From: Gammaproteobacteria bacterium UBA2679
Lineage (GTDB): Bacteria; Pseudomonadota; Gammaproteobacteria; Pseudomonadales; Oleiphilaceae
Reading direction: 5' to 3'
Length of the DNA: 64,000 bases
NCBI GenBank assembly: GCA_002354735.1
Contig: DEMD01000003.1
Coordinates: 577,128-641,127, forward strand
Part shown: positions 27,388 through 36,414 of the stretch, in pieces
How positions within the stretch are numbered: the stretch's first letter is position 1
How the letters are laid out: every line of letters starts with the position of its first letter
Program-made: the position numbers and the translations under genes
The notes under the pieces: model-generated
Database searches by the model: none
Told to the model about the DNA's origin: nothing
Seen by the model: the letters and a program-made list of their open reading frames with translations, nothing else

Positions 27388-28160
27388 CACTCAGAACCCT
27401 TCGATTCCAACCAGTGGCTAATCGCTGCTATTCGATTCTCATCACCCGTCTGTCTTGCTGCCAACAGTGCACGCTTTGCAAACTCAAGAGCGACATCCGG
27501 TGATTCTTCTAACCTAGCCACAACAAAAAGCGAGTCGGTGACGCCATACGCGTCTCCGGCCAGCCTGTAGCTATCCAGCGCCTCGAGCACCAGGTGCCGG
27601 TCCCCCTCGTGTTTACCGAGATGGTAAAGCACAAAGGCCTCTTCGCTCCCATACCGCTCTGCCTCGCCCGCTGATGCTCTGTGGGTTGCCAATTCTGCCT
27701 TTGCTGCTTCGTATTCCTTCAGTAGAACGTGCAGAACAGCCTTCCCCAACCCCGGCTGTGCATACGACAGTGCCTCCCTGAAGAGGTTGTCATTTCCCGA
27801 GAGCTGTCCCAGCTGGAGTGCCGATGAGTACAGTGACGCCTTGGAATCCAGCTGTGATGCGAGATCGAAAGCCTGCTGAGCAAACGCCAGCGCTGTCGTT
27901 CTATCCCGCTGAGCCATATGCCAGGCTGCAAGAGCATGCAAGGCGGACCAGCGACCAGAGCGGTCATCCACTGCTTCGAATACGCCCAGCGCCTTGACGA
28001 GATCTGCACGCGACAGTTCATCATTTCGTCTCTCTGCGTTCCGTACCAGCTGGACCGCCATTTCGGCTTCAGCTGAGCGTGCGGGTTCTCTTGGCTCAAC
28101 GCTCGTGCAGGCAGCGAGACCCAGGAGCAGGACTATCAACGGTGTCGTGACCTTCATCAT
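27387..28160 (-). CDS. Lipoprotein with TPR-like helical repeats
   Basis: The 257-residue product starts with a lipoprotein signal and lipobox LGLAAC. The rest is all-helical with a 35-residue spacing of small and aromatic residues (for example RWSALHALAAWHMAQRDRTT, and YSSALQLGQLSGNDNLFREA), like tetratricopeptide repeats. It may be an assembly scaffold for the MCE system at the membrane. It overlaps the membrane-protein gene upstream by 4 bases (ATGA) and the MlaE gene downstream by one base. Confidence 0.78.
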   Translation of the reverse strand: MMKVTTPLIVLLLGLAACTSVEPREPARSAEAEMAVQLVRNAERRNDELSRADLVKALGVFEAVDDRSGRWSALHALAAWHMAQRDRTTALAFAQQAFDLASQLDSKASLYSSALQLGQLSGNDNLFREALSYAQPGLGKAVLHVLLKEYEAAKAELATHRASAGEAERYGSEEAFVLYHLGKHEGDRHLVLEALDSYRLAGDAYGVTDSLFVVARLEESPDVALEFAKRALLAARQTGDENRIAAISHWLESKGSE

Positions 28161-29101
28161 GGGATCGCAAAACGTCGCTTGTCAGCTTTCCCATCAAGAT
28201 GAAGAACGTAAGTCAGATCGTCGCCATCCAGTGCAACTTCATCGAAATAACCATCTGCAGCCGTCGCCTCGTGCAACAGTGTCACCTTCATGCCCTCTGG
28301 CCCATCGTTAAGCCGCAGGAGCGAAAGCTGATATTCCTCAGCGTGCTGATGCTCGATCAGAAGCAAATCGTCAACGCTAACGACGTCCACGATCCTGTCA
28401 GTATTCACTGGTGGTAAAAGCGCCCGCACCTGATCTGTATCGCTGATCTGAAACCACTGCTGGTCTGGACTTGTGGCGCTATAGCAAAGTCGGCCTTCCG
28501 GCATGGCGCTGGTTTCGACACATCTGATGGATTGCCCGATTCTGTCAGCGGCGCTCGTCGCTGGCGCAGTCGCAGCGCCAGAAGTCTGTTGACTGGCCTT
28601 GTGCGGTAGTGGCACGCCCTGTTGAGCCAGAATGGGCCCCTGATCGTCCGAACCTGGGGAGGTACCGGTGTAAAAGCTGGTGACAAACACACCAAGTAAC
28701 AGACCGAATGCGGCACTCAGCGCGGGGTTATACCAGAAGCTCGAGAGCAGTCGCTGCAGCTTTTGCGCTACACCGTGCTCACGAGACGCTTTCGACCGCT
28801 GCACCGGTCTGACTACCGTCTGCTTGCGAAGCAGAGGCTGCTCAGCGTGTTTTTCCATGAACCTCGTCAGCGCCAACCAACGGGCGTAGGCTTCTGAATC
28901 TTGCATGAGGACCGACATCGCTTCAGCTCTCTGTGCAGCACTGGTGGATGGATCAGAGAGCTGTTCATAGAGTTCCAGAATCGCCGCATCATCAGGACGC
29001 GAACTTTCAGGCACGCTACCAGCCTTCGCTCTGGCTGCTTCTGCAAGCATGCGTCCAAGCAGGCGTTCAGGGTATTCAGATGTCTCTTCGTCGTTCGCCA
29101 T
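28157..29101 (-). CDS. Single-pass membrane protein, possible anti-sigma factor
   Basis: The 314-residue product has a charged cytoplasmic-type N-terminal region (about residues 1-120), one transmembrane segment (ALSAAFGLLLGVFVTSFYTG, about 128-147) and a beta-rich C-terminal region with Cys and acidic residues. The order and the position directly after the sigma-factor gene, in the same direction, fit a membrane anti-sigma factor. No zinc-binding anti-sigma motif is present in the N-terminal part, so the assignment is an inference from position and topology. It overlaps the following lipoprotein gene by 4 bases. Confidence 0.6.
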   Translation of the reverse strand: MANDEETSEYPERLLGRMLAEAARAKAGSVPESSRPDDAAILELYEQLSDPSTSAAQRAEAMSVLMQDSEAYARWLALTRFMEKHAEQPLLRKQTVVRPVQRSKASREHGVAQKLQRLLSSFWYNPALSAAFGLLLGVFVTSFYTGTSPGSDDQGPILAQQGVPLPHKASQQTSGAATAPATSAADRIGQSIRCVETSAMPEGRLCYSATSPDQQWFQISDTDQVRALLPPVNTDRIVDVVSVDDLLLIEHQHAEEYQLSLLRLNDGPEGMKVTLLHEATAADGYFDEVALDGDDLTYVLHLDGKADKRRFAIP

Positions 29102-29155
29102 GAGGTGGTTACTTTTTAAAAAGCTGGCTGGAATTTCCCGCGCCTGGGTGCTGGC

Positions 29156-29974
29156 TTACCATGCGCCTGCCCGATTTGGCTCTATACCGCGCCGGGTCAG
29201 TTGCTGTCTTGCTCGCTCGAGCGCTTTCTGTGTAAGACGGACAGGCGCCTGCTTTGGCATACCCAGCGCACGTGCAATAGCGGAAAAGCTCAGGCCATCG
29301 CAAAAATGCATGCGAAGCACGAGGGCTTCCTCATGAGTCAACTCCAGGCCCGCCACAGCGTCGACCACCAGTTGAGGATCTGCGATTGCAAGCTGCTCAA
29401 CGCTCAGCGTTTCGTCTTCCTGCTTTAAAAGCTCGTGGGCAAAATAGAGCATGTCGTCCTCCACAGCCGCCTCATCGACACTGGCAGCTTCCACCAGTCG
29501 CACGACCGCTTCACTATCATCGAGCGAATCTACCCGATTGCTCACTCCACACCACGGCAGTCTTGTCTTGATCTCCCTTATTGCATCCAGCACGATATGT
29601 CGGTTGCCATCGACAAGCGGTAGATGCCGATCGACCACCGATTCAGGTGGCTGACGATCCTGGCAGAGCGACTTCCACAAGGCCAGCCAGAGCACACCTT
29701 TTCGCTTCAGCCATGCAGGAGGACGCTGGCGCCCGTAAACCTTGCGGGCATAGTCGAGAATCAGATTTGTACTGAGCGTATAGAGAAAGGTTTCGGGCGC
29801 ACTGCCGCCTTTGAAGCTCTTGCATCGTTTCCAGTCATCGTCAGAAAGCGAGGAGATGGTATAGGTCACCGCTTCTTCGACTGTCGCCTCATCTGGGATA
29901 CTGGATCTGGCGAGCATTTCCACCCGCTGAAAGAATCGCTCGCTGAACACGAGCTCTGGCCAATTGATTGTCAT
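29156..29974 (-). CDS. Sigma-70-family (ECF-like) RNA polymerase sigma factor
   Basis: The 272-residue product has a sigma region-2-like block (GGSAPETFLYTLSTNLILDY, with Arg-rich sequence after it) and a region-4 helix-turn-helix near the C-terminus (LTHEEALVLRMHFCDGLSFS and IARALGMPKQAPVRLTQKAL). The linker between them is longer than in standard ECF factors, about 110 residues. It heads a minus-strand cluster with the membrane protein, lipoproteins and MCE genes, so it likely controls that cluster and the divergent one. The ATG at 29974 is chosen; the upstream frame is short and starts inside the divergent promoter. No strong Shine-Dalgarno is seen. Confidence 0.8.
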   Translation of the reverse strand: MTINWPELVFSERFFQRVEMLARSSIPDEATVEEAVTYTISSLSDDDWKRCKSFKGGSAPETFLYTLSTNLILDYARKVYGRQRPPAWLKRKGVLWLALWKSLCQDRQPPESVVDRHLPLVDGNRHIVLDAIREIKTRLPWCGVSNRVDSLDDSEAVVRLVEAASVDEAAVEDDMLYFAHELLKQEDETLSVEQLAIADPQLVVDAVAGLELTHEEALVLRMHFCDGLSFSAIARALGMPKQAPVRLTQKALERARQQLTRRGIEPNRAGAW

Positions 29975-30018
29975 TTCTGAGGATTCCGTTCCCAACAGCA
30001 GACATACTACCTGCTCAA

Positions 30019-30047
30019 TTGACATTACATTACAGAAAGGTTGTAAT
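30019..30047 (+). promoter_or_regulatory. Sigma-70 promoter of the transglutaminase gene
   Basis: TTGACA at 30019-30024 and TGTAAT at 30042-30047 are separated by 17 bases. The predicted start near 30054 leaves a leader of about 28 bases before the ATG at 30082. This argues against the earlier in-frame start at 29968. The match to the housekeeping consensus is 11 of 12 bases. Confidence 0.7.
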
Positions 30048-30081
30048 CTGTTCAACTTTGGACTACCGGAACAGTTACAGC

Positions 30082-31566
30082 ATGCATGGATGCAGTTGTC
30101 TCCGAAGCCTGAAGCTGCAGGCGTCGAGCTGCAGTTTCAGGCTTCGCTTACCGTCGAATTTGTTCTCAATATTGCTACTCGCATCACTGTTCAGTGTATT
30201 GCTGGTTTCACCATCCATTGCGCTGGCTGATGACGACTTCGAGCGTTGGAAACAGGCCCAGCAGACCGCCTTCAACGAATTTCAGACGCGCGAAGATCGA
30301 GCGTTCATTGCTTTCCTGGAAACGGAATGGCAGTCCTTTGAGCGTTTCAAGGGTGTGAGCCGTGACCAGAATCCCAAGCCAGCGGTTCCACCTCGCATCC
30401 GCAATAGCAGCGCCATCGTCAACAGCAGGGCTACCACTGGAACTGCCACGCAAAATTCAGCCGCAGAGTTCGCAGACACCTTCTTCGCCCACGAAGTTCA
30501 GAGTCTCGCGCTGCCCGACATTCGATGGCCAGATCTCACCAACGCTGATGGCGACACGCTCGCAGCAGTCTGGTCCGCTCTCAGTGCAAGCGATCATCGC
30601 GCAGCACTCCAAGAGCTCCAGACCCAGGCCGGTGATCTCGCCCTGGGGGACTGGGGTACGCTGCAGCTCTGCCAACACCTCCTCCGCAAAAGCGATGACA
30701 ATCGCAGAAACGCGCACTGCTGGTTTCTTCTCAACAGGCTTGGCTATGATCTGCGGGTCGGCTATGACGGCGACTCGATTTTTCTGCTCCTGCCGGCCTC
30801 GATACCGGTGTATGGCAAGAGTTTTGTCCGCCTCGGCAACAAACAATTCTATATCGTTGCAGACAGCAATCGTGGTGATCAAAGCAATCGCCAGATCCGC
30901 GCGTATGAGCGCTCCTCAAAACCGGATTTACGCGACTTCGACCTGAGTCTGCAAACGATCATGAAGGCTTCCGGAAATACCCGATCCCTGGTTGTAACAG
31001 GCGCTGCAGAAAATGGTCAGTCCGAGATCGCTCTCGCCTTCGATGTCGGCCGCAGTGCCTTACTGGCGACTCATCCACAAATCGATCTGAAGTGGTATTT
31101 TACAGCGCCGCCAGGTGCACCGACTGCCGAGAGTCTCAGTGCTGCTTTAGCACCCAGCCTTGCTCGACTGAGTGAACGTGAAGCCATAAACCATCTGCTG
31201 CACTTCGTGCAGAACAGTTTCGCTTATCAGACAGATCAGGAACAGTTTGGCGAAGAGCGCTATCTCCTGGCTGAAGAGAGCCTGAACTATGGCGTCAACG
31301 ACTGTGAAGACCGCTCAATCCTTCTGGCGTGGTTGCTTCATGACCTGCTCGCACTGGATGTGCTCGTATTGGATTATCCCGGGCATGTCGCGCTGGCAGT
31401 ACGTACGCCCGTCCTGAAAGACGATGCAATTGTGGTTGAGGACGGAAAGAAATATGTAGTGTTGGACCCGACCTATATCGGTGCCGATGCCGGCATGGTC
31501 ATGCCAGCCGTAGCTGCAATTTCGCCAGACCTGTTCCCTGCCAAGTACGCCCATCACCGGAACTGA
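30082..31566 (+). CDS. Secreted transglutaminase-like cysteine protease/transferase
   Basis: The 494-residue product has an N-terminal signal region (FSILLLASLFSVLLVSPSIA ending at ALADDD), then a long linker rich in charge. A transglutaminase-like fold with all three catalytic elements follows: Cys in NYGVNDCEDRSILLAW (about residue 408), His in YPGHVALAVRT (about 435) and Asp in YVVLDPTYIG (about 461). Such domains cleave or cross-link peptides, often in peptidoglycan or lipoprotein contexts. It is the first gene of the plus-strand half of the locus and is followed by LPP20 and transglycosylase genes. The start fits the promoter at 30019-30047. Confidence 0.87.
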   Translation: MHGCSCLRSLKLQASSCSFRLRLPSNLFSILLLASLFSVLLVSPSIALADDDFERWKQAQQTAFNEFQTREDRAFIAFLETEWQSFERFKGVSRDQNPKPAVPPRIRNSSAIVNSRATTGTATQNSAAEFADTFFAHEVQSLALPDIRWPDLTNADGDTLAAVWSALSASDHRAALQELQTQAGDLALGDWGTLQLCQHLLRKSDDNRRNAHCWFLLNRLGYDLRVGYDGDSIFLLLPASIPVYGKSFVRLGNKQFYIVADSNRGDQSNRQIRAYERSSKPDLRDFDLSLQTIMKASGNTRSLVVTGAAENGQSEIALAFDVGRSALLATHPQIDLKWYFTAPPGAPTAESLSAALAPSLARLSEREAINHLLHFVQNSFAYQTDQEQFGEERYLLAEESLNYGVNDCEDRSILLAWLLHDLLALDVLVLDYPGHVALAVRTPVLKDDAIVVEDGKKYVVLDPTYIGADAGMVMPAVAAISPDLFPAKYAHHRN

Positions 31567-31713
31567 ACAAAAATTCTGAAAAAGTTGATGCCGTATTGTG
31601 ACGCCGGTGGCTCATTTTGATCCGCTGTCCGTCCAACAAGCACATCATCAGATCCAGGAATTCAATAGAAGCAACCCGATCCTTTGTGATCAGACATCGA
31701 ACCAGGAGTTCAA

Positions 31714-32316
31714 ATGAACACATCCAGCAGCCTCAAGAAACTCGCATTGATTGTCAGCATTTCCACTCTGGCAGCCTGCGCCTCGCAACAGCAGGTACCT
31801 GAAGCACCGGTAGCTCAGCAATCAAGCCTGCCCGACTGGGTCATGATGCCAGTCGTGGAAAACGGTATCGCCGATACCCAATGTGTCGCTTCCAAGCCTG
31901 GCATCGGCCTCAATTATCTAAAGAGCACAGCAACTTCGTTGGCGCGAGCAGAGCTTGCCAAGCAGATCGATATCAAGGTCAAGGCCATGGACAAGACTTA
32001 CCAGCGAATGGCAGACACTAATGAAGGACTGTCCGTTGGCAGCTCATTCGAATCAGTATCGAAGCAGGTCACAGAAAAGAATCTGGCTGGTAGCCGGGCG
32101 ATCAAGATGGACTACGTGACCATGGCCGATAATACCCAGAATTTCTGCGTGATGATGGCAATGTCTCCAGAGGTTACCAAAGCGCTGTTCAAGGATCTCG
32201 TTCAGGCTTCTGGCAATCAGAGTCTTTCCCCACAGAATGAAGCCGTGCTGTATGAGCGGTTCCTTGCTGAAAAAGCTGCAAAAGAGCTGGATGCCGAGTT
32301 CGAGAGCAGTAATTAA
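31714..32316 (+). CDS. LPP20 family lipoprotein
   Basis: The 200-residue product has lipobox LAAC (Cys 23), then PDWVMMPVVENGIADTQCVA. Its core pattern LKSTATSLARAELAKQIDIK has the small-residue helix typical of the LPP20 family, with a C-terminal beta region. The strong AGGAG Shine-Dalgarno lies 5 bases before the ATG. It follows the transglutaminase gene after 147 bases. Two other proteins of this locus (23895-24968 and 34627-35727) share the same kind of core. Confidence 0.85.
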   Translation: MNTSSSLKKLALIVSISTLAACASQQQVPEAPVAQQSSLPDWVMMPVVENGIADTQCVASKPGIGLNYLKSTATSLARAELAKQIDIKVKAMDKTYQRMADTNEGLSVGSSFESVSKQVTEKNLAGSRAIKMDYVTMADNTQNFCVMMAMSPEVTKALFKDLVQASGNQSLSPQNEAVLYERFLAEKAAKELDAEFESSN

Positions 32317-32373
32317 GCACTGCGTTATCCGAATCTGATTCAATTAACGGTTCTCGTCGAAAGGACGTTCATC

Positions 32374-33771
32374 ATGCGTATCTCTGGAATTCACCAACTG
32401 GTGCCTTCAGTACTGGCAGTCGCTTTACTGTTGCCGGCCATTCAGATGGCCAATGCGGACGATCCTTTCGCCGAACTTGAATCTGCTACTGCCCCCAGCG
32501 CTAAGGCTGCCCCGGAGCAGGAAGCAGCCGCTGACGAGTTTCAGGCGTATATGAATTCTCATCGGACAGAGTTTGACGAGTACAAGACGAAGCTGCTTGC
32601 GGAATATGCAGCCTATTCAAAAATTGCGACAGAAGAGACCGAGCGGTATAGCGCAGCGCTGCAGAAGGTCTGGGATGAGCCCCAACTGTCAGGTCCCAAA
32701 GTCTGGGTCGACTATTCCGGCGATCTCAAAGAGCGAAACTCGGTAGATTTCGAAAAGAAGGCCATAACAATTTCAACTGTCGTGGAAGCCGACGGCAAGG
32801 GCGTGAGCGATGAGCGCCTGGGAGAACGGCTGAGAGCACTTCTCACCAAGAATCAGGCTCAAGCCTTTTCTGATGACAAGATTGCACAGGCGATTGAGAA
32901 GCGAAGCAAGGCTGAACTGACGATGCTGCAGACGGCCGAGGTCGAACCGGAGCCGATTCTGCTGCCTTTCGTTTCTGAAGAGGCTGAACCCAGCCAGGAG
33001 AAAGTGGACGCTATCGTGAGCGACCTTGTTGCCAAACAGAGCCGCACGGAGAGTACCAACAAACAGGGACAGCGCGTCGTCACGATTGAGGTCCCTCTTG
33101 GACCCGAGGCTTCTGAGACTGAGCCGGAAGCGAAGGTGGTTCCAGAGCCCAAGGCAGCGCCCGCACCGCGCCAGATGGCCGATGCACGCATGAACCATCT
33201 GCCTAAAGCTGCGCGGGTGCTCGAGGGCGATGTGAACACCTTTGCAAAAAGCGCGAAGATGGATGCAGCGCTGGTATACGCCATTATCGAAACCGAGTCG
33301 GCATTCAATCCGATGGCGAAGTCACCGATACCTGCGTATGGCCTGATGCAAATCGTTCCCGGCTCGGCGGGCATCGATGCAACGGAACAGCTGTTTGGCA
33401 AAGGTAGAGTCCTGGCACCGTCATATCTGTACACGCAGGACAAGAACATCGAAATCGGCGCCACCTACCTGAACATTCTGTACTATCGCTACCTCAAGGG
33501 TGTGAACGACCCGCTTAGCAGGCTGTATTGCTCCATCGCGGCTTACAATACTGGGGCTGGAAACGTCGCCAAGGCCTTTATTGGCACCACTCGGTTGGGT
33601 GCCGCCTTGCCGAAGATCAACGCGCTGTCTCCGCAACAGGTCTACGATCACCTTGTCCAGAACCTGCCTTACGAAGAAACCAGGCATTACCTGCAGCGTG
33701 TCGTTAGCCGCATGGACAAGTATCGAACCAGCGACGCGCCTCTGATTGGATCTCTCGCCGATGTCGATTGA
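32374..33771 (+). CDS. Lytic murein transglycosylase, MltC-like
   Basis: The 465-residue product has a signal peptide (ending near QMANADD), an N-terminal charged region of about 250 residues with two Pro/Glu-rich linkers, and a C-terminal SLT lysozyme-like domain. Motifs are VYAIIETESAFNPMA (catalytic Glu about residue 307), AYGLMQIVP and IAAYNTGAGNVAKAF, all typical of family-1 lytic transglycosylases. MltC-like enzymes cut peptidoglycan glycan strands in the periplasm. No lipobox is seen, unlike the E. coli lipoprotein. The next gene starts inside its last codons (overlap 11 bases), so the two are coupled. Confidence 0.9.
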   Translation: MRISGIHQLVPSVLAVALLLPAIQMANADDPFAELESATAPSAKAAPEQEAAADEFQAYMNSHRTEFDEYKTKLLAEYAAYSKIATEETERYSAALQKVWDEPQLSGPKVWVDYSGDLKERNSVDFEKKAITISTVVEADGKGVSDERLGERLRALLTKNQAQAFSDDKIAQAIEKRSKAELTMLQTAEVEPEPILLPFVSEEAEPSQEKVDAIVSDLVAKQSRTESTNKQGQRVVTIEVPLGPEASETEPEAKVVPEPKAAPAPRQMADARMNHLPKAARVLEGDVNTFAKSAKMDAALVYAIIETESAFNPMAKSPIPAYGLMQIVPGSAGIDATEQLFGKGRVLAPSYLYTQDKNIEIGATYLNILYYRYLKGVNDPLSRLYCSIAAYNTGAGNVAKAFIGTTRLGAALPKINALSPQQVYDHLVQNLPYEETRHYLQRVVSRMDKYRTSDAPLIGSLADVD

Positions 33772-34621
33772 TGAAGTACAGAAGACTGCTTTCCGGGCTG
33801 AGCTGAAAGAAGAGCTGGCGAAAGATCTCCGCGGCTTCGTCGCCAGCGAAGTTGATGAAGAAGTTGATGAAGAGATAAGCAAGCGGGCGCTGAACGGCGC
33901 TTACTGGACGAGGTTTAGAAGCATTTTTTTTGCTGTGGCCGCGACTATCATCGCTCTGGGGCAGTTCTCCGAAGCAGTCACGCTCATCGAAGGCAGTGTG
34001 GTTCAACTCAAGTCGAGGCTGACACATAGCGTAGAGTACGAGCTGTTGGACCAGATCCACGTCGGCAACACGGAAGGCTATATCGAGAACCTGTTGGGAC
34101 AACCACAGGTCTCCAAAGCCATTGATGATGGAATAGAGGCGAGGTATTACTACAACGATAAATTTTTGCTGACAATCTTCGTCGCTGATAAGCGGGTAGC
34201 CGCCCACTTTGTGGTGCCACTCAAGAACGACTTCACCCCGGTTGTCGTTGAGAATGACAATACAGATTTTGAGCTGCAACAGTCAGTTTTTTCGGCGTAT
34301 CCAGCCAACCCGAAGACCTACGTCGTCGACCACTCCAACACTGTCAGCTATTACCTCGAAGAACTCGACTCCGGTAAAGCCGGTCTTTTCTTCCATACCT
34401 ATCTGGGATATGTGTCGTTTACACAGAAACCGGCTGACCAGCATCTCGTTTCTCTGTATGAAGCCGTTGTACACGGTGATATCGATTCAGAGTTAGCTGT
34501 GCAGTCGAAACTCCGGGAGAACTCATCGCCGAATCTCCACGGACGAGGTACCCTCGATCTTGTGCTGATTCAGAAAGGCATTCTTACAGGCGCTGAATTC
34601 GCCAACTATTTCGGCCGCTAG
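33761..34621 (+). CDS. Single-pass membrane protein of unknown function
   Basis: The 286-residue product has an acidic N-terminus (ELAKDLRGFVASEVDEEVDE), one transmembrane segment (SIFFAVAATIIALGQF, about residues 53-68) and a larger periplasmic-type domain with mixed strands and helices (for example IENLLGQPQVSKAI). I do not recognise a family. The ATG at 33761 gives an 11-base overlap with the transglycosylase gene, which suggests a link with peptidoglycan cutting. The gene after it starts 6 bases downstream. Confidence 0.7.
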   Translation: MSIDEVQKTAFRAELKEELAKDLRGFVASEVDEEVDEEISKRALNGAYWTRFRSIFFAVAATIIALGQFSEAVTLIEGSVVQLKSRLTHSVEYELLDQIHVGNTEGYIENLLGQPQVSKAIDDGIEARYYYNDKFLLTIFVADKRVAAHFVVPLKNDFTPVVVENDNTDFELQQSVFSAYPANPKTYVVDHSNTVSYYLEELDSGKAGLFFHTYLGYVSFTQKPADQHLVSLYEAVVHGDIDSELAVQSKLRENSSPNLHGRGTLDLVLIQKGILTGAEFANYFGR

Positions 34622-34626
34622 CCCGC

Positions 34627-35727
34627 ATGGCTAGGCACGACGGGCGGAGCAGGAACAAACAGGCAGCGTTTCAAAGCGGAGCACTTGCCCTGGTGTCGAT
34701 TGCGATAACGCTGTTTGGGCTGGCGGTATCCGCAAATGCCGAGGAAGCGCCGTGCTGGATGGAGACACTCGTCACGCCGGGCAATCTTGGGCAGGTCGGT
34801 ATCGCACGAAATATCCACACCGGCGGCACCCCACCGAAAGCACTGAGTGAAATGCGTGCCATTAGCGGGCTCTGTAATACCCTGGCAATGGCTTGTGATG
34901 ATGATTTCCTGAAAAAAACACGGGACGAAAAGCTATTGGCTGGTCGCCCGCTCTTTTTCGATAGCTTTATACGAAATGGGCAGATATATGCCTACGCTGC
35001 GTTTTCTCCAGTAGATACGAAACAATGCAAAGCATCCGCTTGCCGCATCGAGGACTGTGATCCTGCCTGGCTCTGCAGTGGTGCTGTTGAGAGCAAGCCA
35101 GCATTACTCGGGATAAGTTATCGATCTATGAGCACTTATCGCCAAACCCTCAATGCGATGGAAAACGCACTTCTACAAGCGGAGTACATGTTCGGCGTCG
35201 ATGTGGAAGCCAGTTCTGAACTGAATCAGGGTCGGATCGGCGAGCAGAACTATCTGATCTACCATCAGGAAGGCAATGTCGATACTGGTGCGCGTGAAGT
35301 TCTGCCCTTTCACATTGCACATCAGTGCGAGTCCGGAGACACGCTTTATCAGCAGGTCGTACTCGATCTTTCGTTGGAGGAAAAAATCAGGCTCGACAAT
35401 GGTGATCTCGGCTGGGTCAACAACCCCAAACACCTCGGATTGGATGGGGCTGTAGGTATCATCGACAAGCGCGCAGCATCCGGGCTGGTATCAGATCAGG
35501 TCAAACTCGCCATCAAACAGGCGGCTATTCAGCTGGCCTTCGAGAAGAGTACTGATGTCACTGAGGATAATCTCGTCGTCACCTCGGATGCTGCTGGCTT
35601 GGTGCATATTACCAAAATCAATCAACAGACGAACAACAGTCTCAAGGCTCGTGTCATGCGCATCCGCTTTGACCGACCAGAAGGTGCAGCCTTACGCGCT
35701 ATGGCCTGGCTGGTCATCATTCCCTAG
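34627..35727 (+). CDS. Secreted protein, possibly LPP20-related
   Basis: The 366-residue product has a signal peptide (ALVSIAITLFGLAVSANAEE). A Cys-rich middle follows (QCKASACRIEDCDPAWLC, about residues 137-155). The helical region MENALLQAEYMFGVDVEASS resembles the LPP20 core of the neighbouring lipoproteins by eye, though weakly. No lipobox is found. No exact family is recognised. It starts 6 bases after the previous stop, so it is in the same operon. No good Shine-Dalgarno is visible upstream. Confidence 0.65.
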   Translation: MARHDGRSRNKQAAFQSGALALVSIAITLFGLAVSANAEEAPCWMETLVTPGNLGQVGIARNIHTGGTPPKALSEMRAISGLCNTLAMACDDDFLKKTRDEKLLAGRPLFFDSFIRNGQIYAYAAFSPVDTKQCKASACRIEDCDPAWLCSGAVESKPALLGISYRSMSTYRQTLNAMENALLQAEYMFGVDVEASSELNQGRIGEQNYLIYHQEGNVDTGAREVLPFHIAHQCESGDTLYQQVVLDLSLEEKIRLDNGDLGWVNNPKHLGLDGAVGIIDKRAASGLVSDQVKLAIKQAAIQLAFEKSTDVTEDNLVVTSDAAGLVHITKINQQTNNSLKARVMRIRFDRPEGAALRAMAWLVIIP

Positions 35728-35934
35728 TTTCACGCCAATCAATTGAAAACAATTGTTAAATCTCCCGTCACAACATGGAAGCCCAAACTTCTCCTCTATA
35801 AAGTGTGCGCAGCATCGCGGTGATCATTTTTCCCACTGCGAAATGCCCATAACAATCTAATTACCGCCGAAACCCCCAGGTAGTCCAGACGATCATGTTT
35901 GGACGCAGTTACTTTTTTGGACGACGGATTAATG

Positions 35935-36414
35935 ATGAATAAACTTGCAATGACGGCCGCTGCAGTCGCCGTTCTAGGTCTGAGCGCGTGCGCTTCAATT
36001 GTTAGCGACGCCGACTACCCGGTCACTATTTCGAGCTATCCTGCGGAGGCAACCTATACCGTAGTGAATAAAAAGGGTGCGACAATTCATCAAGGCGTTA
36101 CGCCTTCGATAGTCACTCTTCCCTCCGGTGCCGGCTACTTTTCTGGAGAGCGATATCACGTCACGGTCACAAAGGAAGGTTACGAGGCCACTTCGCTTGT
36201 GATGGATACCGACCTTGATGGCTGGTATTTCGGCAATCTCGTCCTTGGCGGCATATTGGGTGCACTTATTGTGGATCCCATTACTGGCGCGATGTGGAGA
36301 CTGCCGGATTCGCTTGACACGACACTGCAGCCGTCTCCGGTTCAGCCAATCGCTTCGGCCACTGCACCAGTTCCGGTGGCCATGAGCGAACAAGCGGTTA
36401 CCGCAGCGCCCTAA
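35935..36414 (+). CDS. Small lipoprotein with PEGA-like domain
   Basis: The 159-residue product has a signal with lipobox LSAC (Cys 20), then a PEGA-like beta module (ISSYPAEATYTVVNKKGATI and HVTVTKEGYEATS). A hydrophobic segment follows (FGNLVLGGILGALIVDPITG), then a Pro/Ala-rich tail. PEGA domains are found on the surface or in the periplasm; no enzymatic role is known. Two ATGs at 35932 and 35935 are equally possible. Its stop overlaps the stop of the convergent mksE gene (36411-36414). Confidence 0.72.
   Translation: MNKLAMTAAAVAVLGLSACASIVSDADYPVTISSYPAEATYTVVNKKGATIHQGVTPSIVTLPSGAGYFSGERYHVTVTKEGYEATSLVMDTDLDGWYFGNLVLGGILGALIVDPITGAMWRLPDSLDTTLQPSPVQPIASATAPVPVAMSEQAVTAAP

Noticed and set aside
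29968..30081. Upstream extension of the transglutaminase-like gene to 29968
   Set aside because: The near-consensus promoter at 30019-30047 lies inside this extension, and the signal peptide begins after 30082.
33704..34279. 191-codon minus-strand frame
   Set aside because: It is antisense to the transglycosylase end and the membrane-protein gene, which overlap as an operon on the plus strand.
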